Source: Rivularia sp. PCC 7116
Lineage (GTDB): Bacteria > Cyanobacteriota > Cyanobacteriia > Cyanobacteriales > Nostocaceae
Assembly: GCF_000316665.1 (NCBI RefSeq)
Contig: NC_019678.1
Location: 124,001-188,000 of the forward strand
Direction of reading: 5' to 3'
Length of the DNA: 64,000 bases
Every line of letters starts with the position of its first letter. Within the stretch, counting starts at the first letter, position 1. Below are positions 1 through 9,666 of the stretch, piece after piece. The notes beneath the pieces are model-generated. The model was not told the origin of the DNA, did not search any database, and saw only the letters and a program-made list of their open reading frames with translations. Made by a program: the position numbers and the translations under genes.

Positions 1-744
1 AATGTCCCCAACTGCTTCGGCAAATTTCAATAAAATATTGCCTACAAAGCCATCGCATACAATTACATCAAAATCACCAGAAAGTACATCACGCCCTTCG
101 GCATTGCCAACAAAGGAGATGTACGGATTTTCAGTAATCATTTGGTGAGCGCGTATGGCAACATCATTGCCCTTACATTCTTCCTCACCGATATTCAATA
201 AGCCGACTTTTGGTTCTGCAACACCCAAAACATATTGAGAGTAAGCCGAACCTAAAACAGCAAATTGCTCCAAAAACTTTGGGCGGCAATCTACGTTAGC
301 GCCGACATCAAGTACAAGGACTTGTTTGCTCGCTACCATCGTAGGAAACACCGCACCAATTGCCGGACGGTCAATACCCGGAAGTCTTCCCAAACGAAGT
401 AAAGCTGCTGCCATCGCTGCGCCGGAATGACCGGCACTAATTACAGCATCAGCTTGTCCCTTTTTAACCAGACTCATCGCCACGTTGATGGAAGCCTTTG
501 GTTTGCGTCTAATGCCGCTTAAAGGTTCCTCATCCATCGCGATCGCATCTTCAGCAGGGACAATTTCTATTTGTTCCGACTTGATTGATGGAGGCAGTGT
601 TCGTTCAATATCTTCGGGGGAGCCTACCAACAATACTTTTACACCCAATTCTTCGACAGCTCGCAGTGCGCCAGCCACGATTTCACCGGGTGCATTATCT
701 CCTCCCATTGCATCAATAGCGATTCTTACGCCAGTCGATCCCAT
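1..744 (-). CDS. plsX: Phosphate acyltransferase PlsX (3' part missing)
   Basis: PlsX makes acyl-phosphate from acyl-ACP and phosphate, feeding PlsY in phosphatidic acid synthesis at the cytoplasmic membrane face. Translating the minus strand from ATG at 744 gives 248 open codons running off the window. The N-terminus reads MGSTGVRIAIDAMGGDNAP, the typical PlsX start, followed later by ISAGHSGAAMAAALLRLGRL and LDVGANVDCRP, both family signatures. The C-terminal part (about 100 residues) lies outside the window. In many cyanobacteria plsX precedes fabH, which would also lie outside. No frame damage is visible. Identification is from recognised motifs. Confidence 0.93.
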   Translation of the reverse strand, partial: MGSTGVRIAIDAMGGDNAPGEIVAGALRAVEELGVKVLLVGSPEDIERTLPPSIKSEQIEIVPAEDAIAMDEEPLSGIRRKPKASINVAMSLVKKGQADAVISAGHSGAAMAAALLRLGRLPGIDRPAIGAVFPTMVASKQVLVLDVGANVDCRPKFLEQFAVLGSAYSQYVLGVAEPKVGLLNIGEEECKGNDVAIRAHQMITENPYISFVGNAEGRDVLSGDFDVIVCDGFVGNILLKFAEAVGDI

Positions 745-2010
745 TGCTCAGAGCTTCCAGAAACCTTACAAATTTTACCAGATGCCCCTGCTAGTCGCAG
801 TAGATTTTTAACTACCAAATCTCACTTTTTTAAGTAAGGCATCAACTTCTACTTTTGCTCAACATAACACGAATTCACCTCTATCACTCACTCTCATATC
901 TTTACAGGTAAATGTTTTAAGCGATATTAGTCAGCGAAACTTGGGAAACAATATTGCTGTTGAGCGTAAAGCATTATTAAACCATCTTGAAGTCAAAATC
1001 AAGAATAAATGAATTGTAAAAACCAACAGCGATATTTTCCTTCGCAAAAAAATATGTACTGCTTCCACAAAATCGAAAAATCTTTTATTTGTTGCTCGGA
1101 CTTTTATCAGATATAGATTTGTATAGTACATGTCTGAATTGTTCAAACAGAACTTGTTTAGAAATTCTATGACTGTAATTTCACCATGAACGACCTACGG
1201 GGTGATGTCAGGTGTCTGTTAGGTTTTACCCTTGGCTATAGCGTCCGTGCCAGTGGAAAAAATTACAGTATTATTTACAACAATGAATAGATTAGTTGCT
1301 AATTAATCGTAGTATTATTAATTAATCAAAAATTCATCAAAAATATATGGAAATATTTTGGATAAACAACCCATAAATATATGAGGCAAACAATTGAAGC
1401 AAAATACTCTTTCTTAAACAAAGTCCAAAAAATAATCAAATTTGCCTGATTTGGTCAAAGATATCCAGAATATATTCACAGCAATGAGAATGCTACCCTT
1501 AGAAAAAAAGCATTTTCAATATTATTCTGCCCACAAACGATATCCTTGATATCAATTTGTGCGCTTTTACCAACCAAAATTATATTGCTGTCGTTTGTTT
1601 GACTTGTCCATCACTAATTACGTTATTCGCCACATTGATTAAATCTACGCATGAAGTTCGCTCTAAGAATTGCTAAATCATATTTTTATGAACTCTACGA
1701 TTTACAGCAACATTGGCGTTCAAAATGACCTTAAATCTATATATCTCTTGAAGTCAGTTTGGAACACTCGTTGTGTTCGATAAACCTTTTTTTGTCAATC
1801 AATTTGGTGCGATCGCAACCAGAAGTGTGATAATAAGACCCGTTAGATGAAAAATTTAAGCACAATGGTTGAGGCAGATTGCAAAACTTTGTTATATGGC
1901 TCTCTTCCACAACCTTGGCTAGAAAGCTATGATTACTCAATGCTAATGGGTTTGCTTTGTGCGTAATATTACAGCAAAATGCGTAGCAGTTACTTGTATA
2001 GGAGTGAAGG
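745..2010. other. Intergenic region without a gene
   Basis: About 1.27 kb between divergent plsX and the PBP4-type peptidase gene. Both strands hold only short AT-rich open frames without ribosome sites or recognisable protein motifs. One HIP1 octamer lies near 1809. Promoters for both flanking genes must lie here, but I cannot place them confidently. Confidence 0.6.
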
Positions 2011-3333
2011 ATGCTGGAGTTATTTGGTTCGGGTTTAATTTCGTTATGGTTAGATATGGCAGGAGTCAAATTAAAGCCAATGCAGGCTTTTGATACCTTA
2101 GCTTGGCAAACTGGTACAAACCTAGTTCTCGCCCCCGACCCAAATCCAGCCAGAGTTAATACGGTACGAGAATATTTAAAACAACTACAAGCACTAAAAC
2201 TAATCAAACCCGAACAAACCCAAGTTCAAGGCATTTGGATGCAGTCAGGGCCAATGTTAATGGCTAACCACCAAGGAACAAAACCCTTACCTGCTGCTTC
2301 TTTAACTAAAATTGCAACTTCACTTGTGGCACTCAAACATTGGGGTCACGATCATAAATTTGAAACTTTGATAAATGCGACAGGACCAATTAAAAACGGT
2401 GTATTAGAAGGGAATTTGGTCGTTAATGCCAGCGGCGATCCACTGTTTGTTTGGGAAGAAGCAATAACTATTGCCAATACGCTTAACAAAATGGGCATAA
2501 AGCGCGTTAATGGAAATTTAGTTATTGTTGGCAAATTTGCCATGAATTTCCAACGCAATCCTCAATTAGCGGGGCAAGCATTAAAAAGAGCATTCAATTT
2601 TGCCACTTGGTCTAGGAGAATAGCTTTTCAGCATTCCAGAATGCCCAAGGGTACGCCAAAACCTCAAATCGTAATTACTGGAAAAGTTGAAGTTAAAGAC
2701 AAGGTTGAAATGTCTCAAACCAAGCTGATACGCCATCGCTCGTTACCGATGGCACAGTTAATTAATGAGATGAATGTTTTCAGTAATAACGAAATGGCAG
2801 AAATGCTTGCAGAATCAGTAGGAGGAGCCAGTGTAGTCCAATCAACTGCGGCTAAACTCGCAAGAGTACCTTCAAAGGAAATTCAATTGATTAATGGTTC
2901 TGGACTAGGACAAGAAAATCGCATTTCTCCCAGGGCTGCTACTGCGATGTTAATGGCAATTCAACGTTTAGCAACACCTCATAATCTAACCGTAGCTGAC
3001 TTTTTCCCGACTTCTGGTTTAGACCATCGCGGTACAACTTACGCCAGACGCATTCCTAAAAACACTGCTTTTAAAACCGGTACTTTGAGAGATGTCAGTG
3101 CTTTAGCAGGAGTAATGCCAACAAAAAATCGCGGTTTAGTTTGGTTTGCGGTTATCAACAAGGGTGTTTATGTTCCGGGTTTCCGTTCCGAACAAGACAA
3201 GCTACTGCAAAAAATGCTTAAAGATTTACAAGAGCCAGCCACTGCTTCAACTGCTGTTAGCCCTACTGAAGGGAAAAAAGCCATACCCGAATTAGGTAAA
3301 GCAAGTCGTAATGACGTTTTATATAAAAGCTAA
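2011..3333 (+). CDS. dacB: D-alanyl-D-alanine carboxypeptidase/endopeptidase, S13 (PBP4/DacB) family
   Basis: A penicillin-binding peptidase of the S13 family, which trims D-Ala from peptidoglycan stem peptides or cuts cross-links in the periplasm. The three active-site motifs are visible in order: SxxK as S97-L-T-K100 (context PAASLTKIAT), SxN as S258-N-N260, and KTG as K355-T-G357. At 440 residues it is in the family range. The ATG at 2011 has a GGAG box at 2001-2004, so this start is good, yet the N-terminus (MLELFGSGLISLWLDMAG) is not a classical signal peptide. It is convergent with the LptC-like gene, separated by a heptamer-repeat hairpin. Confidence 0.88.
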   Translation: MLELFGSGLISLWLDMAGVKLKPMQAFDTLAWQTGTNLVLAPDPNPARVNTVREYLKQLQALKLIKPEQTQVQGIWMQSGPMLMANHQGTKPLPAASLTKIATSLVALKHWGHDHKFETLINATGPIKNGVLEGNLVVNASGDPLFVWEEAITIANTLNKMGIKRVNGNLVIVGKFAMNFQRNPQLAGQALKRAFNFATWSRRIAFQHSRMPKGTPKPQIVITGKVEVKDKVEMSQTKLIRHRSLPMAQLINEMNVFSNNEMAEMLAESVGGASVVQSTAAKLARVPSKEIQLINGSGLGQENRISPRAATAMLMAIQRLATPHNLTVADFFPTSGLDHRGTTYARRIPKNTAFKTGTLRDVSALAGVMPTKNRGLVWFAVINKGVYVPGFRSEQDKLLQKMLKDLQEPATASTAVSPTEGKKAIPELGKASRNDVLYKS

Positions 3334-3336
3334 ATT

Positions 3337-3400
3337 CAGTGAACAGTGAGCAGTAATAATTGATAACTGCTCACTGCTCAATGTTCACTGCTCACTGATA
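3337..3400. repeat. Inverted arrays of degenerate heptamers between convergent genes
   Basis: Three seven-base units (CAGTGAA, CAGTGAG, CAGTAAT) face five complementary units (ACTGCTC, ACTGCTC, AATGTTC, ACTGCTC, ACTGATA). The two arms can fold together and lie just after the dacB stop and before the lptC-like stop, so they may serve as a bidirectional terminator. The seven-base period matches short tandemly repeated repetitive (STRR) sequences known from heterocystous cyanobacteria. Confidence 0.7.
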
Positions 3401-3404
3401 ACCG

Positions 3405-4607
3405 TTAATTATCAAAGTTAGGAATAATCTCTGTAATCACCCGATTACCAGAATCCCCTCCTTTAACAACCACATTTTCAGTTTTAAAGTTACCAGTGGC
3501 AGTATCTCCTTTAAAAGTTAATTGAGGGTCTGTTTGAGCATATATTACGTTGCCAGAAGCTTCCAATAATTGTTTGTTTAAAAACCAAGTCAAATTATTC
3601 GATTGAATAGACTGACCTTTTTGTCCAACACCTCTAACGTCTCCTTGGACGTAAACTGTGTCTGATGGTATTTTTAGTTCACCTCGATTTCCACTCACAG
3701 TTATATTTTCCGCACGATGCACCACTTTTACTGGTGCATTTGTTTTAATATTTTCAGCATTGACATTCCAAGTTATGGAGTTACTAGCTATTTGTACCAA
3801 GGGATCTAGTAATTCGATAAAAGCATTTTTAGTGATATTAACAATTTTTGTTTTCAAGAAAACTTCCGCAGCGTCTCCCCTACCACGATCCGTAACTTTA
3901 TTATTCTTGAAACGGTCAATTTGCATAGTGCGATTGCCAATCAATTTTTCCTGTTCAATCATCCAGGTTAATTCTTCAGTTCGCATTTGCAGTTGAGGTT
4001 CCACCGATTTTGCTACAACTCCTCCAGAAAAATCGATACGCTGTTCGCGGGTTTTAACTTTTGCTTCTTTTGCCACTGCTTGTAGCTGTTTGTGGGTACC
4101 GTTAATTTGATTGCGAACAATCATTAAATCTTCTTTGGGTCGCCATTCTAATTCATTGCCCCGCAATACCACACCATTTTTCGGGTCGGTTGCAACAATT
4201 TTGCCTTTGAGAAATAATTGCTTTCCGTCTTGCCTAATATCAGCTTTTTCTGCTGTAATTTTGTATACTATTTTGCCGTCTTGGTATAGCTCGCCATAAG
4301 GATTCTGGGCATTACCTATTTGTTTTTCTTTAGTATATTTAGCTTGCTTGGCGTTTACCTTCCAAATTGGTTGACCTTTCTCATCAAATTGCTCTAAAGC
4401 TACACCTTGGAAAGTAAAGTTACTTTCGTCTTCTTGTACGGATTCGTTTTCGACTGGCTCCTCGTCAATGTTAGTCTTCTCACCTCCACAACTAACCAAT
4501 GTGAGAAGACACAAAGCGCAAGGCAGAAGGCAGAGGCTAAAAGCCTTATGAGTTAAGCTTTTCATCCTGGATATTTTAGAAAGTTTTTTGCGCCATACTG
4601 CATTCAT
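3405..4607 (-). CDS. lptC: LptC-like lipoprotein (LPS export periplasmic component)
   Basis: Resembles LptC, the bitopic or lipid-anchored protein that passes lipopolysaccharide from the LptBFG transporter to the periplasmic LptA bridge. The N-terminus has a lipobox LVSC with Cys40 after a hydrophobic, Cys/Leu-rich signal segment. The body is beta-rich with repeated LptC/OstA-like strands such as VALEQFDEKGQPIWKVNAKQ and VVLRGNELEWRP. At 400 residues it is about twice an enterobacterial LptC, as in cyanobacterial homologues, and appears to hold two tandem LptC-type domains. A second ATG at 4565 (residue 15) would give a standard 26-residue lipoprotein signal and may be the true start. Four heptamer repeats lie inside the signal-peptide coding sequence. 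Confidence 0.75.
   Translation of the reverse strand: MNAVWRKKLSKISRMKSLTHKAFSLCLLPCALCLLTLVSCGGEKTNIDEEPVENESVQEDESNFTFQGVALEQFDEKGQPIWKVNAKQAKYTKEKQIGNAQNPYGELYQDGKIVYKITAEKADIRQDGKQLFLKGKIVATDPKNGVVLRGNELEWRPKEDLMIVRNQINGTHKQLQAVAKEAKVKTREQRIDFSGGVVAKSVEPQLQMRTEELTWMIEQEKLIGNRTMQIDRFKNNKVTDRGRGDAAEVFLKTKIVNITKNAFIELLDPLVQIASNSITWNVNAENIKTNAPVKVVHRAENITVSGNRGELKIPSDTVYVQGDVRGVGQKGQSIQSNNLTWFLNKQLLEASGNVIYAQTDPQLTFKGDTATGNFKTENVVVKGGDSGNRVITEIIPNFDN
4506..4533. repeat. Heptamer repeat inside the lptC-like signal peptide
   Basis: Four consecutive seven-base units (AAGACAC, AAAGCGC, AAGGCAG, AAGGCAG on the plus strand) lie within the coding region for the hydrophobic core of the lipoprotein signal peptide. 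The unit AAGGCAG resembles STRR units seen between genes in related cyanobacteria. Confidence 0.6.
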
Positions 4608-5089
4608 AGACGTAGAAAAAGTTAATATTATCCATATTTATGGTTTATTTTTCGATATACACTTTTGTACTAATTTTGTATTTATAAAAACAGATTAATA
4701 AATATATCAAGCTGTTGCGTATTTAATTTGAATAAAGGATACAGGCTTTTAGATCGATGCTACAACAATTAAATATTTTCTCCTTATACAATTTAGCTGC
4801 GTATCAACTTACTTTTTAGATAAATATAATGTTTTGTTGATTACCAAATAGCTGTAAGGTTATCAATTGGTCTTAGATTATTCTTATTACGCGATTTAAA
4901 TTACCATACTTCCAATCAAAAACTATCCTCATAACTAAAATGCGTTAGTGCCTAAAATTCCTCATCATTGAAAGAATTTAGCTAACTAACGCATCTGAAT
5001 AAAGATAAATTTTGGATAATTTAGTTTTTGATGTCCAATAGTTTATCCTCCTTTTAAACAATCACTACAGCTTTTCTAATGTTAAAGTT
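4608..5089. other. Intergenic region with one long stem-loop
   Basis: No gene seen. The only structure is the inverted repeat at 4940-4994, listed separately. The rest is AT-rich. Confidence 0.6.
4940..4994 (-). terminator. Long stem-loop downstream of the NYN-domain gene
   Basis: The arms ATGCGTTAGT (4940-4949) and ACTAACGCAT (4985-4994) are perfectly complementary. An inner pair (CTAAAATTC with GAATTTAG) extends the stem. It lies about 95 bases past the stop of the minus-strand NYN gene and is followed on that strand by a TTTTAG stretch. It is probably a terminator or 3'-end processing element. Confidence 0.5.
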
Positions 5090-5728
5090 CTATTCTTGAA
5101 CTTCTAAACGAGGATCTACCATGCCAGATGTTGGTGATTGCTCCAGAAAACTCATTTCGGGCAATGGGCGATAAGGATATCCTTGACGAGGTGTCTTTTG
5201 AATATCTTCTTTTACAGCTTCTAAATCAATATAACGGTCGGAAACGTTAATCAAACTATCGCTAGTCATAGAACGTAAACTAACTACTTCCACCCTAACC
5301 CCGCGATAACTAACAGAATTGACCGCATATGCTAAATCCCCATCACCACTAACTAAAACAGCAGTGTCGTAGGAATCAACCAAAGCCATCATATCTACAG
5401 CTATTTCTACATCTAAATTAGCTTTTTTCGAGCCATCTGGTAGCTGTACTAAATCCTTTGCTATGACTCTATAACCATTACGACGCATCCACAACAAAAA
5501 TCCCTGCTGCTTCTCATTTGTCCGATCTACACCGGTATAGAAAAACGAACGCAGCAATCTTGAACCACCCGTCAGTCTAGAAAGCAACTTAGTGTAGTCA
5601 ATCTCAATTCCCAATTGAAGCGCTGCGTAAAACAGATTGGAGCCATCAATAAATATAGCTACGCGACCTCGATTTTCTAAAACTTGTTCAGGAGTAAATA
5701 TCGACTCTTCCTGTAAATTATTCAACAT
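5090..5728 (-). CDS. NYN-domain protein, LabA/DUF88 family
   Basis: A predicted PIN-fold (NYN) protein of the LabA-like family. In Synechococcus elongatus LabA works in negative feedback of the circadian clock; other members are suspected RNases. The first acidic residue sits in VAIFIDGSNLFYA (Asp28, Asn31), then LDVEIAVDMMALVDSYD, then VLVSGDGDLAYAV, giving the cluster of acidic residues typical of the NYN/PIN active site. At 212 residues the length fits the family. It is a lone minus-strand gene between lptC and metG. Whether it acts in the clock cannot be told from sequence; paralogues are common in cyanobacteria. Confidence 0.82.
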   Translation of the reverse strand: MLNNLQEESIFTPEQVLENRGRVAIFIDGSNLFYAALQLGIEIDYTKLLSRLTGGSRLLRSFFYTGVDRTNEKQQGFLLWMRRNGYRVIAKDLVQLPDGSKKANLDVEIAVDMMALVDSYDTAVLVSGDGDLAYAVNSVSYRGVRVEVVSLRSMTSDSLINVSDRYIDLEAVKEDIQKTPRQGYPYRPLPEMSFLEQSPTSGMVDPRLEVQE

Positions 5729-5917
5729 TTTTCTGATACCTCATTTTTTATTTTACAATCCGTTTGTTATTCTTGTAATAATTGAGACTTACTAGGTGTC
5801 TATACACGTAAGTTTCGGCGATTTATGATAATCATTCAAGGCTAATACTTACACCTTGATAAATCAAGCTCTGTAAATAGCGCCAGCAAAATATAAATTT
5901 TGCTTCCTTGGTACAAT

Positions 5918-7519
5918 TTACAATTTGTTCGTTACTTCAATACTTTGAAAAATTGGCTTTGCTTTACCTAACTGTTGTTCGCCACTAAGCAAGCCCCATT
6001 TTCCATGTACGGCAAAGGGTGCGGAATTTGCAGTTTCAATTTGATTATTAAAATCAATTCCAAACCCTAATTGTTGATATATATCGCTACTGATGTTAGG
6101 AATTACGGGAGAAAGTAGATAAGCTGCTAACCTTATAGATTCCAAAATAACGTACAAAACTTGCTCTACTTCTTCCTGTTTTCCTTGTTTATACAATTTC
6201 CAAGGAGCTTGTTCATCAACGTACTTATTACAAGCTTGAGAAAATCGAAGAACAGCTTCGCAAGCTCGATCGAAAGCCAAAGTTTCGTAGTTAGCTTTTA
6301 CTTGCTCTCCTAACTTCAAGCCAATAGCTTTCAGAGCATTATCTTCAGAAACGCTGTCGCTTGCAATTGATGGTACATTTCCAGAACAATATTTTTTCAC
6401 CATGTTTAGATTACGATTTAGCAAATTACCTAAGTTTTTCGCCAAATCTGCATTTACAACCTCAACGAATCTATCTTCATTAAAATCGCCATCCTTACCA
6501 AATGCGATTTCCTTAATAAAGTAATAACGAACTGCATCCGAACCATATTTCTCTACCAAGGCTACGGGGTCGATGGTATTACCAAGGCTTTTACCCATCT
6601 TCTGACCATCTTTGGTTAAAAAACCGTGTCCAAATACTCTTTCTGGTAAAGGCAAATTGGCACTAATCAACAATGCAGGCCAGGAAACCGCATGAAAGCG
6701 TAAAATATCTTTACCGATTAAATGCAAATTGATTGGATACCATTTAGCTAAAGCGCTTTCTAGTGTTGCTTCTTCACCTTCTTCAAGTAAAGCGGTTATG
6801 TATCCTAATAAAGCGTCAAACCAAACGTACAAAGTGTGTTTTGGGTCATTAGGTACTGCGAAACCCCATTCTAAATTTACCCGCGAGATGGAAAAATCCT
6901 GCAACCCTCCTTTGATAAAATTGAGAATTTCATTGCGCCGACTTTCTGGTTGAAGAAAATTTGGTTTCGAGTTATACAAGTCTTCAAGATGGCTTTGATA
7001 TTTTGATAGCTTAAAGAAATAATTTTCTTCGTCTCGCCATTCAACTTCTTTATTTGTATGTATAGGACAACGTTTTCCTTCTAGCAATTCGCGTTCTTCT
7101 TTAAATTCTTCACAGGCAACGCAATACCAGCCTTTTTTCTGACCAAGATAAATATCGCCGCTTTTCCATAGTCGTCCAAAAAATTCTTTTACTATTGCTT
7201 CATGCTTTGGATTTGTAGTGCGGATAAAGCGGTCATACTGAATATTAAGCAATTTCCACAAAGACACAAACTCGGCAGAAATTTGGTTAGTAAATTCTTC
7301 AGGTTGTAAATTTTTACTTTCTGCTGCACGCTGAATTTTTTGCCCGTGTTCGTCAGTACCCGTAATTAAAAGTACCTGACGACCTAAAAGCCTTTGAAAT
7401 CTAGCCATCACATCTGCTGCCATTGTTGTGTAGGCACTGCCAATATGAGGCAAATCGTTTACATAATATAGCGGCGTAGTAAGGGCAAATGTATTTTTTG
7501 TATTATCCACTAGACTCAC
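5918..7519 (-). CDS. metG: Methionyl-tRNA synthetase
   Basis: Class I aminoacyl-tRNA synthetase that charges tRNA-Met in the cytoplasm. The HIGH motif appears as PHIG (residues 24-27) and the KMSKS loop as KMGKS around residue 307. A zinc-binding insert with WYCVACEEF and RCPIH (Cys-Cys-Cys-His set) lies near residues 127-155, as in the shorter bacterial MetRS type. The anticodon-binding helical domain follows, with FSQACNKYVDEQAPWKL. At 533 residues it lacks the C-terminal tRNA-binding (CsaA/Arc1p-like) dimerisation domain of E. coli MetG. A stand-alone CsaA-like protein is encoded at 50652-50984, but a link between the two is only a thought. Confidence 0.95.
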   Translation of the reverse strand: MSLVDNTKNTFALTTPLYYVNDLPHIGSAYTTMAADVMARFQRLLGRQVLLITGTDEHGQKIQRAAESKNLQPEEFTNQISAEFVSLWKLLNIQYDRFIRTTNPKHEAIVKEFFGRLWKSGDIYLGQKKGWYCVACEEFKEERELLEGKRCPIHTNKEVEWRDEENYFFKLSKYQSHLEDLYNSKPNFLQPESRRNEILNFIKGGLQDFSISRVNLEWGFAVPNDPKHTLYVWFDALLGYITALLEEGEEATLESALAKWYPINLHLIGKDILRFHAVSWPALLISANLPLPERVFGHGFLTKDGQKMGKSLGNTIDPVALVEKYGSDAVRYYFIKEIAFGKDGDFNEDRFVEVVNADLAKNLGNLLNRNLNMVKKYCSGNVPSIASDSVSEDNALKAIGLKLGEQVKANYETLAFDRACEAVLRFSQACNKYVDEQAPWKLYKQGKQEEVEQVLYVILESIRLAAYLLSPVIPNISSDIYQQLGFGIDFNNQIETANSAPFAVHGKWGLLSGEQQLGKAKPIFQSIEVTNKL

Positions 7520-8541
7520 GCAAAAATAAAATTACTTCTAAAAAAAACAGTTTTTTATCTGACATTTTTAGGCAAAACCACGTCATTATACAATAATGCC
7601 TATGCTTTTTCAAGTCGCATTTTTATATTAACAAATTTATTTGCTTCCGGTTTATTTAAAAATAAGTATCAGCAAAATTGATAATTATCAAAAGAATAGA
7701 TTAACAATCAAATTTTTAATGAGAAAAATTATTAAAAAATCCTGTGATTATGAATACAAATTATTATTTCATATAAGGTTATATATTTTGCACGAATATT
7801 TTTTTAGTCTAAACACAATCATCTTAATATTAAATAAATGTAAAAAATCACTCACGCGAAACAGAAATATTTTGATAAAATTCATATCGAAAACTTCTGA
7901 GTCAGATAATCCACCATAATTTCCCCGGTAAGTACTTTCATTTGCTATTTACAGTAAATTCTCAACTATTGCCAGAGCTTAATAGCTAAAGCTGTAAGAA
8001 TATTGGAAACGAGTAGCCATCGTAACTTTATAGATGCACCTGTTTTGATGGCAAGATTATCTACTATTATTCTTTCTAGTTTTCGATATTGAATAGATAA
8101 GTATTTTTCATAAAGAAACTTACAAATAATTAATTGAGTCAGGCATGATGTTTTAGAAATAGGCGAACCAGGTCCTAAAATTTCTTTGCGGTCGATTCAG
8201 CCTTTTTTGCAATCCCAGCAAATTTAAGCAGCATCTTCCTCCATGAATCTTTTTTCAATCAAATTAGATTATATCTATTAGCTTTTTATAGTTATATATA
8301 GATTTATCAATCAAAGACGTGTCGGATATTGAATAGAATCATGGCATCAATAAAAAAACTGCGTAAAACAGGCAACGCCTATAGTAGAAGAACTTGAATC
8401 TGTGTAGTTGGTCAGAAATCACAGATTTACTATATAAAAATAGCTACATGGGTTTATATCAAAGTCGCTTTGCTTAAACGCTGTTGCAAAATTTCAAAAT
8501 CTAACAAGATTAACTGATTGTTAACAATAAACTATTAACAG
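7520..8541. other. Intergenic region without a gene
   Basis: About 1 kb of very AT-rich sequence between divergent metG and the hydrolase gene. A 92-codon plus-strand frame at 7641-7919 has Lys/Ile/Asn-rich composition and no ribosome site, so I do not call it. No strong hairpin was seen. Confidence 0.55.
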
Positions 8542-9360
8542 ATGAATAGACCAAAAGTTGGACTAGAGCCTTGTTTCCTTTCTCCGAAAACAATACACCC
8601 AGATAATCCGCTATTTATATATTTGCCAGGGATGGATGGCTCAGGTCAGCTATTGCGAACCCAAACTGATGGATTAGAAGTTGGTTTCGACGTGCGCTGT
8701 TTGGCAATACCCCAAAACGATTTAAATCACTGGGATGAACTAACTTCAAGTGTATTAAGGTTAATTAATGCAGAACTTAAAAATACACCCCACAGACCGG
8801 TATATCTTTGCGGAGAATCATTTGGGGGTTGTTTAGCACAAAAAGTCGCTGTTGCTGCACCACATCTGTTCAAGCGTATAATTCTCTTAAACCCTGCTTC
8901 GAGTTTCCAAGCTCGCACCTTATTTAGCTGGGGTTCTCAATTTACTGACTTCGTACCCAATTTATTTTATGATGTGGGTGCTTTCGGACTATTACCATTT
9001 TTAGCTTCTTTGCAAAGAATATCTAGCAGCGATCGCCAAGAACTTTTGAAAGCGATGCGCTCAGTTCCACCAGAGACAATACGCTGGCGAATATCCTTGC
9101 TGCGAGAATTTTACATTGACGAATACAAATTGAGTAAGTTAAATCAACCAATTTTATTAATTGCCGGTGCTAACGATAGGCTTTTACCTTCTACAACAGA
9201 AGCTTTAAGGTTAGGAAATATTTTCGGCAATGCTAAAATTTTAGTACTCCCAGAAAGCGGACATGCTTGTTTGTTAGAAAAAGATATCAGTCTTTACGAT
9301 ATTCTACATCAAAATGATTTTTTAGAATGTGGTAACGAAACAGTTAAGTCCAAAGCTTAA
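8542..9360 (+). CDS. Alpha/beta-fold hydrolase
   Basis: A single-domain alpha/beta hydrolase. The nucleophile elbow is GESFG with Ser93 (context VYLCGESFGGCLAQ). An oxyanion-region motif YLPGMDGSG lies near residue 28. The acid is likely Asp in IAGANDRLLPS and the base His in PESGHACLLE, so the triad appears complete. The early MDGSGQLL and later SLQRISSSDRQELL segments recall the hydrolase part of plant plastid phytyl-ester-synthase-like proteins, but substrate cannot be set from sequence. There is no signal peptide, so it is probably cytoplasmic or membrane-associated. It is a single-gene unit closed by a strong hairpin at 9398-9428. Confidence 0.8.
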   Translation: MNRPKVGLEPCFLSPKTIHPDNPLFIYLPGMDGSGQLLRTQTDGLEVGFDVRCLAIPQNDLNHWDELTSSVLRLINAELKNTPHRPVYLCGESFGGCLAQKVAVAAPHLFKRIILLNPASSFQARTLFSWGSQFTDFVPNLFYDVGAFGLLPFLASLQRISSSDRQELLKAMRSVPPETIRWRISLLREFYIDEYKLSKLNQPILLIAGANDRLLPSTTEALRLGNIFGNAKILVLPESGHACLLEKDISLYDILHQNDFLECGNETVKSKA

Positions 9361-9397
9361 AATCTTGATAGACTTTCACATTCTGAAATAATTGATA

Positions 9398-9428
9398 AAA
9401 GCCCGGTATTTTCAAAGTACCGGGCTTT
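9398..9428 (+). terminator. Hairpin terminator after the hydrolase gene
   Basis: Perfect 11-bp stem AAAGCCCGGTA / TACCGGGCTTT with a 9-base loop, 38 bases after the hydrolase stop. The stem ends in AAA/TTT, so it could end transcription in either direction. Confidence 0.8.
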
Positions 9429-9666
9429 GATTGTAGAACCTAAAAATTTTGTTAATAGGATTTACGTCATCTTCTGGCGAAATAGAAATCATTAGTGCCA
9501 AATTGCTTGTAATTACTCAAAAATAAGTTACAAATAATACTTGTTATTAAAAGTACTAGTATCTACATAACTTTATCGCTAAACTTGCCTCTACTGGTTA
9601 TGACGTTTGCCAGTACAAGTGCCTGACTGGATTTACACGCAAATAAATATAGAGGGGCAAAGTTTA

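Noticed and set aside
931-1146. 71-codon minus-strand open frame
   Set aside because: AT-rich composition, no ribosome site, no recognisable motif, in a region of scattered stop-poor frames.
1737-2207. 156-codon minus-strand frame overlapping the dacB start
   Set aside because: It opposes the well-supported peptidase gene with its ribosome site and reads as an antisense shadow.
7641-7919. 92-codon plus-strand frame between metG and the hydrolase
   Set aside because: Dominated by Lys/Ile/Asn as random AT-rich DNA would be, with no Shine-Dalgarno site.
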